Source: Anderseniella sp963700895
Lineage (GTDB): Bacteria; Pseudomonadota; Alphaproteobacteria; Rhizobiales; Aestuariivirgaceae
Reading direction: 5' to 3'
NCBI GenBank assembly: GCA_963700895.1
Contig: CAVOZI010000004.1
Span: 186,001-250,000, forward strand
Length of the DNA stretch: 64,000 bases
Shown here piece after piece: positions 54,836 through 64,000 of the stretch (its first letter is position 1; each line of letters opens with the position of its first letter). A model generated the notes under the pieces. The model was given only the letters and a program-made list of their open reading frames with translations, made no database searches and had not been told where the DNA came from. The position numbers were made by a program, and so were the translations under genes.

Positions 54836-56264
54836 ATGATGTCTTTGGGCAGCAGCCAGCTCGCAAAACGCCAAACTGCGTCCATACTGCTGTTTGGTCT
54901 CTTTGCGCTATACGGCCCATCAATCAGAATTTTCGGCGAGTTCCGCTACGTTGAGATCGTTGTGCTGTTCTTGCTTGCGATCAACTTCCGTCAAGCGCTC
55001 CGATATGTGGGCAAATGGGAGAAGCTGTTTGCAGTTCTGTTTCTGCTAACGGCATTCATGCATGTGATTTCGGATCTCGTGAACGACGCAAGCATCGAAG
55101 GAACACTCAAACGCAGTTTCACATACATCATCCTTGCACTGCTCACCATCAGCATCCGCTACCTGTCGCGCGGCGATCCGAGGCGACTGAGGTGGATTTC
55201 TCGCAGGTTACTGTTTGAGTTATGTCACTGTTCTCTTTTTGGGACAATCCGCTAGTAGGAATTATGAGTTTCAAGCGTGGCGTTTGGGTCTTGGAACAGC
55301 AGCTACGGTAGCAATTTGCCTATTTCCGCTTTGGAAGCCACAGACATACCGTTTTGTAGGTCCAGCATTGTTGGCAATGAGCATTGTTCACATTATGTCT
55401 TCGGGCAGAGCTCTTGCTGCAATAGTCGCTGTTTCTGGCCTATTTGCAATTTGGAGTAACATTTTTGGTCGTGTATTGCCCCCAAACATTAAGCCTTTCA
55501 GATTTTTAGTTATTTGCTTATTTGGATTACTGAATATATTTATTATTTATGAGGGTGCAAAATGGGCTACGCAAGAGCGTCTATTTTCACCTGAACTTCA
55601 AAGGAAGATGGAGCGGCAATTGTCAAACCCGTATGGGCTCCTGGCAGCAGGTCGACCGGATACGTTTGCAGCACTTCACGGAATCCAGAAAAGTCCGGTG
55701 CTCGGGTTTGGCTCAACCAATGCCGATCCGGACGTAATGTCACTTTACCGAAACATTGTTGTATCCACTTACAGTAGAGAAGGTTGGGCCGAGGCATATA
55801 GGGAGTTGCTAGCATCTCGAGAATGGAGTTTGGGGACGCCCAGCCATAGTCATGTGTTCGGTGCATGGGTGGATGCAGGCGTTTTTGCTGCGATTTCCTG
55901 GATAGTCGTGTTTGTTTTTGCAGCTTACGTTCTGTTTCGCTCGGTTGGGTGGTATCACCCGATGGTCCCGCTCTTTATCCTTATTTCGATGTTCTGCTTG
56001 TGGGATTTGCTTTTTTCTCCAGGCCCAATCAGAATGGATATTGCAATTCGATTGGCTGTTTTAATTTATGCCGCCGAACTACTTCGGCAGATCGATGCAA
56101 GCAAGCAACAGGAACTCGCTCGAACTAACCGTCGTTCGCAGTTGCAGTTTCGGTGCAAGAAGCTTGTAGCAGGATGCCGAGACATCGCTCCCAAATACTT
56201 TCCAGGGAAAACAACAATACATTCAATACGGCTGTGGATTGTCATGTCCCGACGGTTGGCTTAA
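54836..56264 (+). CDS. O-antigen polymerase-like membrane protein (Wzy), frameshifted, AT-rich
   Basis: Two frames join near 55205 (RRLRW to GFLAGYCLSYVTVLFLGQ). About ten hydrophobic helices, with a periplasmic loop GRPDTFAALHGIQKSPVLGF and the SHSHVFGAWVDAGVFAAISW region typical of Wzy/Wzy_C proteins. The second part is visibly richer in A and T than any neighbour, which suggests recent transfer. The open frame runs to 56264, but the codons from about 56142 look like the start of the following methyltransferase, so the true end is unclear. Confidence 0.72.
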
Positions 56265-56868
56265 CTTCGATGTTTCACCACGGCTTAGAGCCGAGAGCAT
56301 GCCGGTTTTGGGCTCAATCATCCGTCGTTCAGGCAAGATCGCTGTTTCCGGCAAACGTCATGTACGGCGACATTGTCGCTGGGACTGCCGATCCCGCCGC
56401 TCGGCCGCGGGTGTTTATTGCAGCCATGTGCTCGAACATCTCGATCGGGCGAGCGTGGTCAAAGGCGCTCGCGAATACGTATTGCTGCTGCGAGCCCGGC
56501 GGCATCTTTCGGCTCGTCGTGCCCGATCTGCCTGGCGGGCGCGTAAATTCATCGAGGCCACACGAGCGCGGCACTCCCGACGCAGCCGATGAATTCATGC
56601 ACACGACCTATCTCGGTGTGGAGTTTCGCCGGTGTCCGGTGTTGTCGGTCGCATGCGTCAGATGTACGGCAACAGCGCCCATCGCTGGATGTACGATTAT
56701 GCGCTATGGCCCACCTGCTCGACGAGGCCGGCTTCGTCGCAGATCCGGCGCTGCAAGTTCGGCGACGCGGACGACCCGATGTTCGCACAGGTCGAGGAGG
56801 AGGGCCGCTTCCATGACACCGGCAACGAGGAACTCGCGGTCGAGGCACGTCGGCCGATGGTGCGATGA
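56142..56868 (+). pseudogene. SAM-dependent methyltransferase, several frameshifts
   Basis: Read across frames: a helix KKLVAGCRDIAPKYFPGK, then (after losing one A near 56210) QYIQYGCGLSCPDGWLNFDV with the SAM glycine motif YGCG, SPRLRAESMPVLGSIIRRSG, NVMYGDIVAG, GVYCSHVLEHLDRASV (motif with HVLEHL), EPGGIFRLVVPDL, EFMHTTYLGVEFRR and GNEELAVEARRP. This is a class I methyltransferase of the type found in polysaccharide loci. At least four frame changes lie between 56210 and 56760. Confidence 0.62.
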
Positions 56869-57986
56869 AGATCGCCATATCATCCGTCGCCGGGCCGCCG
56901 CGCGATCCCGGACGTGGTCGAATGCACCTGCGCACATGATCGGGGTGCTGGAAGCCTCGGGCGCCGAAGTCGTAGCGATTGACAGTTCCTGTCTCGGGAA
57001 AGTTCGACAAGGCGTGATGGCGGCGGGCAATCTGGCGCGTGGCTATCCTTGGAACGCTGTCAGCTGGTTCGAGCCAGCCCGTCGCAGGCGCGGCCGCATC
57101 GTGGCCGAGGCCACCCGGGCCGCTGGCTGCGACCTGGTACTGTGCACCGGCACACTCGATGCACCCTTCGACCACGGCATCGACTATGCCATCTGGCTCG
57201 ACAACACGTTCGCGCTTCTGCAACGCAGCGCGGTCGCGCTGCCCTACCGCCAGGTCGGCCGTCGCCGAGATCGAACGGCTCGAACGAATCGCGCTTAAGG
57301 GTGCGCGCGTCGTCTGCCGTTCTCCGAGCACGTCCGGGAGAGCATCGTCGAGGACTATGGCGTGCCCGCCGAACGGGTACGCGCCATCGGCTGCGGCTCC
57401 GGTCCGCTGCCGCCGTTCGAGGGCAAAAAGGATTTTTCGAAGGGCCACTTGCTGTTCGTCGCCAAGCACCTGTTCTCCTCGAAAGGCTGGCGACTTGCTG
57501 CTCGAAGCTTTTCCACTGATCCGGGCACAACGGCCGCAGACGAAACTGGTGCTGATCGGCAATGACGAGGCGAAGCAGAAGGCCGCCGGTATGGAAGGTG
57601 TTGAGGTGCACGGTTTCGTGGAACGCCAGACGCTGAACAGGTTTTTCCATGATGCTGCCATGCTGGTCCAGCCCATGCTAGCCGATCCGTGGGGCCAAGT
57701 TTATCTCGAGGCGATGAAGGCGCGTGCCGTTGTGGTGAGCCTAGACGTGGCGGCTGTGCCAGAACTGACCTGTAGCGGAAAGTACGGCGTGATGGTGCCG
57801 GAGCCAAAGCCGGAGATTATTGCCCAGGCCGTCCTGGACCTCTACGCACGGTCACAGTCCGAGCTTGATGCCATGACGCGCGAAGCTCAGGCGCGGGTGG
57901 TCGGGCTGCACGGCTGGAAGGCGGTTGGAGAGCGTGCCGTCTCAGCGCTTGGGCTCGATACCAATACATCGGCAGCTGCGGAATGA
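56865..57986 (+). pseudogene. Glycosyltransferase family 4-like, several frameshifts
   Basis: The ATG at 56865 overlaps the methyltransferase stop. Fragments in three frames give MKIAISSVAGPPRDPG, MIGVLEASGAEVVAIDSSCL, CDLVLCTGTLDAPFDHGIDY and IERLERIALKGARVVC. The intact C-terminal donor-binding half follows: GDLLLEAFPLIRAQRPQTKL, GVEVHGFVERQTLNRFFHDA and LADPWGQVYLEAMKARAVVV with the EX7E-type glutamates. It probably adds one sugar of the repeat unit; donor and linkage are unknown. It ends overlapping the sulfotransferase start. Confidence 0.72.
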
Positions 57987-58745
57987 TCATCATCTCGAAC
58001 GGCATGTTGCGGTCGGGTTCGACGGTGCAGTACAATTGCAGCGAGCGTGCTTGAAACTGCCGGTCCCCTCCAGCGTGCGGGCTTCCTTGGCGATTTCAAC
58101 AAGCCTGAGAGCCGGGCAAGGCTCGAGGCCATGAAGGCGGCGGACGGCTGGACGATCCTCAAGACGCATGAGGCACCCCTTGAGAAGGCTTTCTACGACG
58201 AGCGTGTGCGCGTGCTGTTCAGCTATCGCGACGTGCGCGACATCGCGGCCTCGATCAAGAAGAAGTGGGGTTATTCCTTTGATCAGATCCTGTCAGTCGT
58301 CCAAGATATGATCGAGATCGACCGCGCGTTCGATGACATCCCAGGCGTCCTCGTTCAGTCCTACGACACGCTCTACGCGGACTTGCCTGCGGCGACGAGG
58401 GAGATCGCGCACTTCCTAAACGTGAAACTCGACGACGAGGACCTGGTCCGGATCGCGGGTGCATTGTCGGTAGATGCATCGAAGGAGCGGATCGAGGCGC
58501 GCTCCAAGAACCCTGTCGTGCGCTTTCTCGGCCGCCTCTCCGGCCGATTCCAAGTCGATCCGAAGACGCAGATGCACGACGACCACATTTCCGCGTCCGG
58601 CGGCCGAGACGGGGACTGGAAAAACCAGTTTACGGAAGCGCAAATAATTACCTTGAACAAACGGTTCGGGGATTGGCTCGAGATGCATGGTTACAAGCAC
58701 TCCACCCTCCAGCATTTGGCAAGGTCGAGAGTGCCCACGACTTGA
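57983..58745 (+). CDS. Sulfotransferase-family protein, one frameshift
   Basis: About 254 residues. The ATG at 57983 overlaps the preceding stop (ATGA). The N-terminal PAPS phosphosulfate loop is NGMLRSGSTVQYN; a base is missing near 58046, after which VLETAGPLQRAGFLGDFNKP continues. ILKTHEAPLEKAF and the 3'-phosphate-binding LFSYRDVRDIAASIKKKWG are typical sulfotransferase motifs. In this locus it likely transfers sulfate from PAPS to the polysaccharide or a precursor. Confidence 0.8.
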
Positions 58746-60098
58746 CACTTTTGAGGCCGCGACTTCTGGGGTCCCGAATAGGGCAACGTCCACAGCTTGC
58801 CAAGGCGCTTGCCAGTATGGGCTGGCTCACTTTCGACCGGGCGTTTCGCCTTGCGGTCGGGCTCGCGGTCAGCGTTTACCTGGCCCGCTACCTCGGCCCG
58901 GAGGATTTTGGAACTCTGAACTTTGCACTGGCAATTATCGCTATGAGTGCGCCCCTCGTGTCGCTAGGCCTTCGCCAGATCGTCGTGCGCGATCTCGTAA
59001 CGGCACCCTCGGATGCCGGTACCACGATCGGATCGGCGTTCGCGCTGATGCTGCTGTCGTCGCTGGCGGTGGCGGCGGTCGTCGCATATGTCATCGGCCC
59101 ACTTCTCGCTAGCACGGAGATTCAGTACTGGCTCGTAGTCGTTCTGAGTCTGACGCTGATCCCGCAAGCCTTCATTGTCATCCGTTGGTGGTATCAGTTC
59201 CCGCGTCGATATGAAGGCAACAATCTTGTTCGAGAACGTCGTTTTCATCCTGGTCTCGCTCCTTAAGATCGGAGCGATCTGGCAGGGACTGTCGCTCAAG
59301 GCATTTGCGCTGATTCTCCTTTTCGAGGCTGGCGCGACAGCCGTCGTTCTCTTGTGGCTCTATCTCCGTTCGTCGCACCGGTCAGGTACCTGGCGAATCC
59401 GGTTTCAGCGGGCAAAGTCTCTGCTAAGCAACTCCTGGCCGCTGCTGCTCTCGGGCATCGCTGTGCTGATCTACATGCGCACCGATCAAATCATGCTTGG
59501 CGCCATAGCCGGAACGGAGGCTGTCGGCCAATATTCGGCAGCCCTCCGTTTCAGTGAAGTCTGGGCGGTTATCCCATCCATCATCATGGTGTCCGCCTTT
59601 CCCGCACTTCTCAAAATCTATGAACGGGACACTGCCGAATTTGATAAGCGGATCCAGCAACTGTTAGATCTTTCCGTTTTGGCGACAGTAGCCCTTGCTG
59701 GGCTCTTGACCTTCCTTTCGGGTTGGTTGATGACGACCCTCTACGGCGAGCCCTATCGTCCGTCCGGCACTGTTCTGGCCATTCACATATGGACAGTGAC
59801 ATTTGTCTTCCTTGGCGTGATCAGCGAGCGGTGGCTAATCGCCCAACGGATGGAGCGAGTTGTCTTACTAAAATCGGTGCTGGGCGGCATGGCCAACATT
59901 GGCTTCAATTTCCTGCTCATACCGCTGTATGGGGAATTTGGCGCTGCTTTTGGAACCCTGCTTTCGTACGTCGTAGCAGGGTTGCTTTCGGATCTGGCGC
60001 TATCTGATACGCGAAGACTTTTTGGCATGAAGCTAATGGCATTTGTTCATTTGCCATCGACAATTCTAATGGTTGCCAGACGGACTTCGAGAACCTGA
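58742..60098 (+). CDS. Polysaccharide flippase (Wzx-like, MATE/PST family), one frameshift
   Basis: About 452 residues. A TTG at 58742 overlaps the sulfotransferase stop by four bases. Fourteen hydrophobic helices are expected; GWLTFDRAFRLAVGLAVSVY and YLGPEDFGTLNFALAIIAM are the classic flippase N-terminus. A frame change near 59195 leads to DMKATILFENVVFILVSLLK, YMRTDQIMLGAIAGTEAVGQ and GFNFLLIPLYGEFGAAFGT. It moves lipid-linked repeat units across the inner membrane. Confidence 0.88.
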
Positions 60099-60181
60099 GC
60101 GTCATCGCTTGCCCCATATTTTCCGGCTAATCCATTGATGCGGTTTAGGGGCATGCAACTGCCTACTAAGCCAGAAAGATT

Positions 60182-60881
60182 ATGTCTGTTACAAAAGAAA
60201 GACCGATGGAATTCAAGAATACGAAGTTGAGCCTCAGTCGACCATTGACTAGCTATGGAAAGGTTCAATCGGTCATTGGAAACCTAACTCGCGGAAGAAA
60301 GATATTTGTTCGCATACCGCCTCCTGGTTCCTATGTCGACATTGGTTGCGGTCCAAACATCGACCCGGCGTTCTGCAACGTCGACTATTTCTGGAGTTCC
60401 TGGCGTCAACATTTGCTGGGATGTGACTAAAGGTATTCCCCTGTCAGATGATTATGCCGCTGGTGTCTTCACCGAGCACATGATTGAGCACATTCCTCTC
60501 AATGCTGCACTTGGTTTTCTAAAGGAATGCTTCCGTATCATGAGGCCCGGGGCAGTATTGCGAACAATTACGCCGGACGGGGAGCTCTATTTTCGCGAAT
60601 GCCTCAAGGGTCCCGAGGCCGAGGTGCCCTATGCAGAAGAGGATGTCGCGCGCTACCCATTCGTCACACCCATGATCAGCGTAAACCGGATCTTCCGCGA
60701 ACACGGACACCAGTTTATCTGGGACTTCGACACCATGCGCGAGGCGCTCGCTCGCATCGGTTTCGCGGACGTGACCAAATGCAGATACCTGGAGGGCTTA
60801 GACCCCAAATTGCTGCGTGATACGGAACATCGGCGCGTTGAATTGCTTTACGTCGAAGCCCGCAAACCTGGCTCCGCCTGA
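60182..60881 (+). CDS. SAM-dependent methyltransferase, one frameshift
   Basis: About 232 residues. The SAM motif is GSYVDIGCGPNIDPAFCNVD; after a frame change near 60395 the protein continues PGVNICWDVTKGIPLSDDYA, GVFTEHMIEHIPLNAALGFL and ECFRIMRPGAVLRTITPDGE. This is a type 11-like methyltransferase (EHMIEH in place of HVLEH). It may O-methylate a sugar of the polymer. An 83-base gap separates it from the flippase gene. Confidence 0.8.
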
Positions 60882-60937
60882 CTGCAAATTGGCCTTCTCC
60901 ATGAAGTTCGCTGAAAGTACCGAAACGGACTGACGCC

Positions 60938-61900
60938 ATGATCGCTCCAGTTCTGGTTATCGCCTTCAACCGTCCGGACCTGCTTCCGCCCCTGTTTGAC
61001 AAGATCACCGCAGCGCAGCCGAGTGCAGTCTATATTGCTGTTGATGGTCCCAGGTCCGGTCGCGAACAGGAAAGGGAGGCGGTTGCAAAGGTCCGCAAAC
61101 TGGCGGAGAGCCATAACTTCGGCACCTCGAAGCACCTGCTTTTCCAGGACAGTAACCTGGGTTGCCGGCATGGTGTTGCCGCGGCGATAAAGTGGTTCTT
61201 TGGCGAAGTACCGGAGGGCATCGTGCTGGAAGACGATATAGATCCAGTGCCCGAGTTTTTCCAGTTTTGCAACGAATTGCTGGAGGCTTACCGCGATCAC
61301 CTGACAGTCTGGTCGATTTCCGGAACCAACGCACTAGGTCATGCCGAGCTCGATGGCGATTTCTTTGGGACGACCTTGTTCGAGATGTGGGGCTGGGCCA
61401 GCTGGGCGAACCGTTGGGTTGACTACTCGGCCGACCTTGATGAATGGCCAGCCATTCGCGCCGAACTACTTCAAGGCGTGTCCTGGCGCCGCAGATTGCA
61501 ACTGATGCAGTTAATACATCAAGTCGACGCAACAGTTTTTGACGGCCTGGACACGTGGGATTACCAGCGCATTGCTCAGCAGTACCACAACAAGGGATTG
61601 ACCCTGTTTCCCCGTCGCTCCCTGGTCAGCAACCGGGGTGCTGTCGAGGGCGTCAGGGCCGGCACGCCGCTTTGGTACGAACCATCAGGCCTGTGGCGTC
61701 CAAAGTTTCCGATGAGGATCCCTGCTATAATCAACTGCGATCCGCGTTTGCAGCAGCAGATGGAAGAAGTGCGCTATGGCATGGCCAGAAGCAACTGGCT
61801 TCGCCGTCAGATCAAGACGGCGCTGCCAACCGCTCTGGTGGATGCGGTCCGCAAGGCAAGGGGCTTCGCGAACCCGCCCCCGCCGGGCTGCCCACCATGA
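60938..61900 (+). CDS. Glycosyltransferase, GT-A fold (family 2-like)
   Basis: 320 residues, intact. Start APVLVIAFNRPDLLPPLFDK, AVYIAVDGPRSGREQEREAV, DSNLGCRHGVAAAIKWFF and the metal-binding acidic motif GIVLEDDIDPVPEFFQFCNE. MWGWASWANRW and WDYQRIAQQYHNKGLTLFPR follow. This layout is common in exopolysaccharide-locus hemolytic/GNT-I-like sugar transferases. Donor sugar unknown. Confidence 0.82.
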   Translation: MIAPVLVIAFNRPDLLPPLFDKITAAQPSAVYIAVDGPRSGREQEREAVAKVRKLAESHNFGTSKHLLFQDSNLGCRHGVAAAIKWFFGEVPEGIVLEDDIDPVPEFFQFCNELLEAYRDHLTVWSISGTNALGHAELDGDFFGTTLFEMWGWASWANRWVDYSADLDEWPAIRAELLQGVSWRRRLQLMQLIHQVDATVFDGLDTWDYQRIAQQYHNKGLTLFPRRSLVSNRGAVEGVRAGTPLWYEPSGLWRPKFPMRIPAIINCDPRLQQQMEEVRYGMARSNWLRRQIKTALPTALVDAVRKARGFANPPPPGCPP

Positions 61901-61946
61901 GTTGGACTTCCGGAATGGTCACACTGCTTAACAAGGGGCATTGTTC

Positions 61947-62724
61947 TTGGCACTGAAAGGATTCCTGCGGAAAACAGGCCTGATGCCGATCGTGAAGCAG
62001 TCGGCTGAGCGCGCCGCCGCCTCAATTGGCATGCGAATTGTGCCAGAGGCGCAGTTGCCAGGTGTCGGCTGGCTCGCGCTGCCCACTCTTCCGGTCCGGA
62101 CTGTCCTCGACATCGGTGCCTGCCGCGGTGGTTTCGCCACGGAGGTCCTTATCCCACGTTTCCCCAGGGCCGTGATCCACAGTTTCGAGCCTTCGCAGGA
62201 TGCTTTCCCGCACCTCAAGGAACGGGCGGATGCTTCGGGAGGCCGGCACTTCGCGTACAACTTCGGCCTCGGTGAGCGCGCCGAAACGCTCGTTCTGCAT
62301 TCGGCAGTTGATGCGCTTCCGGCCTCTTCGCTGCTGCCGTCTACAAAAGAAAATACCGATGCGTTTCCGCAAGTCGCCAACACAAGGGAGCTGACAGTCG
62401 AGATCCGCGTGCTTGACGAGATAGCGTCCACTCTGGCGCCCGCCATCCAGGACGATCTTCTCGTCAAGATTGATGTGCAGGGCTTCGAGGATCGTGTGAT
62501 CCGTGGTGGCCGTAATACCATTGCGCGTGCACGTGCTGTGGTCGTCGAAGTGCAGAGCGCGCCGCTGTATGAAGGCCAACCGACCTTCCGCGAGATCTTC
62601 ATGGAACTTGATGCGCTGGGCTTTGTCTTCACCGGCGTGCTTGACCAGTTTGCCGCAGCTGACGGTCGAGTCCTCTGATGACGATGCCGTGTTCATCCGT
62701 CCATCGAGAAATGCCCGGACATGA
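61947..62724 (+). CDS. FkbM-family methyltransferase, one 3' frameshift
   Basis: About 258 residues. A TTG at 61947 is preferred because AAGGGG lies nine bases upstream; a TTG at 61941 is too close to it. The SAM motif is RTVLDIGACRGGFATEVLIP, then IHSFEPSQDAFPHLKERA and the FkbM block LLVKIDVQGFEDRVIRGGRN. The frame stops at 62678, but removing one T joins DGRVL to DDDAVFIRPSRNA, ending at 62724 in a four-base overlap with the next gene. It O-methylates a sugar or aglycone hydroxyl. Confidence 0.85.
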
Positions 62725-63569
62725 CCGCAGCCTTTCTCTCGATAGTTACGATTAGTTTCAACCAGAAGGACTTCCTGCGCCAGACGCTGGACAGTGTCAT
62801 CTCGCAGAAGACTGATGACGTTGAATACATAGTGGTTGACCCGGGTTCAACCGACGGTAGCCGTGACCTGCTGCTGGACCATGCCGGGGACATCGACATA
62901 CTGATACTCGATCCGGACAACGGTCCGGCAGACGGTCTCAACAAAGGCTTCGCCAAGGTTTCCGGCGAGGTCGGATATTTTCTCAACTCCGATGACTTCC
63001 TGTTGCCGGGTGCGATCACGTCGCTGAGGCGCTGCTGGAGCAGGGCAGGCGACGCGGACATCGTCCTCGGTGGTGGCTGGATGGTGTCCGGCGACTGCAC
63101 GCCGCTGCGTCAGATGAGGGCCACCAGGACTGATATGACCCGCCTACTCGACGGGCGCGCCTCACTGTTCCAGCAGGGCATGAGCTTCAGGATGGAAAGG
63201 TTCCGCCGGGCCGGCGGGTTCAACGCGGGGAACCGAACCTGCTGGGACCTTGAACTGCTGCTCGACATGATGGCAACCGGGGCGGGCGTGAGGACCGTTA
63301 CCAGCCAGTTCGGCGTGTTCAGGCTGCATGGAGACTCGCTGTCAGGCGGCGCTGAGGGTTCAGCCCATAACCAGCGATACCGCAGTGACATGGAACGCCT
63401 GCAGGCCAAGTATGGCGATGCTTCAAGACCGGGGTATGGGCGAGCTGCCAGTCTCGCGTGCCGGTTGATTGAGAACCCGGCCCTTGTGCAGGATGTGGCG
63501 CTGGCCCGGTTCGGACCTGCCATCATGTCTCGCCGGTGGCTCAAGGCGAACCAGACCCATGACCGCTGA
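62721..63569 (+). CDS. Glycosyltransferase family 2
   Basis: 282 residues, intact. GT-A start FLSIVTISFNQKDFLRQTLD, YIVVDPGSTDGSRDLLLD, NGPADGLNKGFAKVSGEVGY and the DXD-type motif FLNSDDFLLPGAI. The acceptor side has GMSFRMERFRRAGGFN and WDLELLLDMM. It probably adds a sugar to the lipid-linked repeat. The ATG overlaps the extended FkbM gene by four bases. Confidence 0.9.
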   Translation: MTAAFLSIVTISFNQKDFLRQTLDSVISQKTDDVEYIVVDPGSTDGSRDLLLDHAGDIDILILDPDNGPADGLNKGFAKVSGEVGYFLNSDDFLLPGAITSLRRCWSRAGDADIVLGGGWMVSGDCTPLRQMRATRTDMTRLLDGRASLFQQGMSFRMERFRRAGGFNAGNRTCWDLELLLDMMATGAGVRTVTSQFGVFRLHGDSLSGGAEGSAHNQRYRSDMERLQAKYGDASRPGYGRAASLACRLIENPALVQDVALARFGPAIMSRRWLKANQTHDR

Positions 63570-64000
63570 CCAGTGGCCGGTAGTGGCTTTCGCGTGGCCA
63601 GGTCTTCCCGATTATGCAGCGCGTTGCCTGGCCGAACTCAAGCGTATGCATGGCACCAGCCTGCACGTGCTGGCCACGCGGCCCAGCGTGCCAATCGAGG
63701 GCATGGAGCTATCAATTGGACAGCCGGTCCACTGGATGGCCGGGGACGGCGAAACGCAGGGCTGGCGGGACTTCGGGCTTGAGCCGCCGAATGTACTCTT
63801 CGCCGGGGGGCACTCGACACCTGCCTTCAGGCGGGTGCTGGAAGAAGCGCGCACGGCGGGTGCTGCAGTGGTGTTGCTGTCGGACAACAATTGGCAAGGG
63901 AGCTTGCGCCATTGGCTGGTTGACCCGATGCGCTACCGGCTTCAGTTCCGGAAGACATTCGATGCCGTGTTCGTTCCAGGCAAGTCTGGCCGGGCCTACA
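63559..64000 (+). CDS. Glycosyltransferase, N-terminal part (3' partial)
   Basis: The ATG at 63559 overlaps the previous gene by eleven bases and the frame is open to the window end (147 codons). PVVAFAWPGLPDYAARCLAE, LHVLATRPSVPIEG, PPNVLFAGGHSTPAFRRVLE and VVLLSDNNWQGSLR resemble the acceptor-binding half of GT4-type glycosyltransferases; FDAVFVPGKSGRAY leads into the missing half. Confidence 0.72.
   Translation, partial: MTADQWPVVAFAWPGLPDYAARCLAELKRMHGTSLHVLATRPSVPIEGMELSIGQPVHWMAGDGETQGWRDFGLEPPNVLFAGGHSTPAFRRVLEEARTAGAAVVLLSDNNWQGSLRHWLVDPMRYRLQFRKTFDAVFVPGKSGRAY

Overview
The window is GC-rich chromosomal DNA with long antisense shadow frames. It most likely comes from an alphaproteobacterium, probably Hyphomicrobiales-like. 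The main reason is a serine-cycle cluster (malyl-CoA lyase, both malate-CoA ligase subunits, PEP carboxylase, and a serine-glyoxylate aminotransferase elsewhere). Supporting hints are a FecR/CHASE2/EAL locus, a GumC-plus-separate-kinase exopolysaccharide system and a CtrA-like TTAACC palindrome. No rRNA, tRNA, CRISPR array, integrase or transposase was seen.

1-29 kb is core metabolism and nearly free of reading-frame defects. It holds a fatty-acid oxidation block (3-hydroxyacyl-CoA dehydrogenase end, thiolase, crotonase, acyl-CoA ligase), a HisC-like aminotransferase with a DMT exporter, an envelope-stress-like trio (DUF883, YqjE-like, AI-2E/PerM), a glutathionyl-hydroquinone-reductase-like enzyme, an amidohydrolase, serine-glyoxylate aminotransferase and thiamine pyrophosphokinase. 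At 15.0-18.8 kb a compact operon (beta-hydroxyacid dehydrogenase, split ComD/ComE-type TPP decarboxylase, RidA, DadA-type oxidase) reads as one catabolic route: D-amino acid, imine, keto acid, aldehyde, alcohol. At 22.5-28.8 kb the serine-cycle genes lie on the minus strand, led by a 110-residue half-aminotransferase whose ribosome binding site abuts a hairpin.

29-37 kb holds signalling and accessory genes: a PP1-like phosphatase, a FecR-domain secreted protein beside a CHASE2-PAS-GGDEF(degenerate)-EAL protein, and two tiny overlapping membrane ORFs. These are followed by a phage-derived recombination cassette (divergent XRE regulator, Gp157-like, a Rad52-HNH fusion and two unknown genes) with no phage structural genes. 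This cassette is the most novel candidate.

37-64 kb is an exopolysaccharide locus on the plus strand. It has export (Wza-like, outer-membrane barrel, GumC, BY-kinase), polymerase/ligase and flippase genes, a NusG-type antiterminator, an initiating phosphotransferase, and sugar-nucleotide genes for GDP-mannose, GDP-fucose, UDP-glucuronate and UDP-xylose. It also has several glycosyltransferases, methyltransferases and a sulfotransferase. The predicted product is a fucose-, xylose- and uronate-containing, possibly sulfated and methylated polymer. Many of these genes are split by single-base frameshifts while the protein sequence stays conserved in the other frame. The 42.7-45.5 kb stretch is clean. 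Uncorrected sequence error is the simplest explanation, so split genes are annotated as whole loci.
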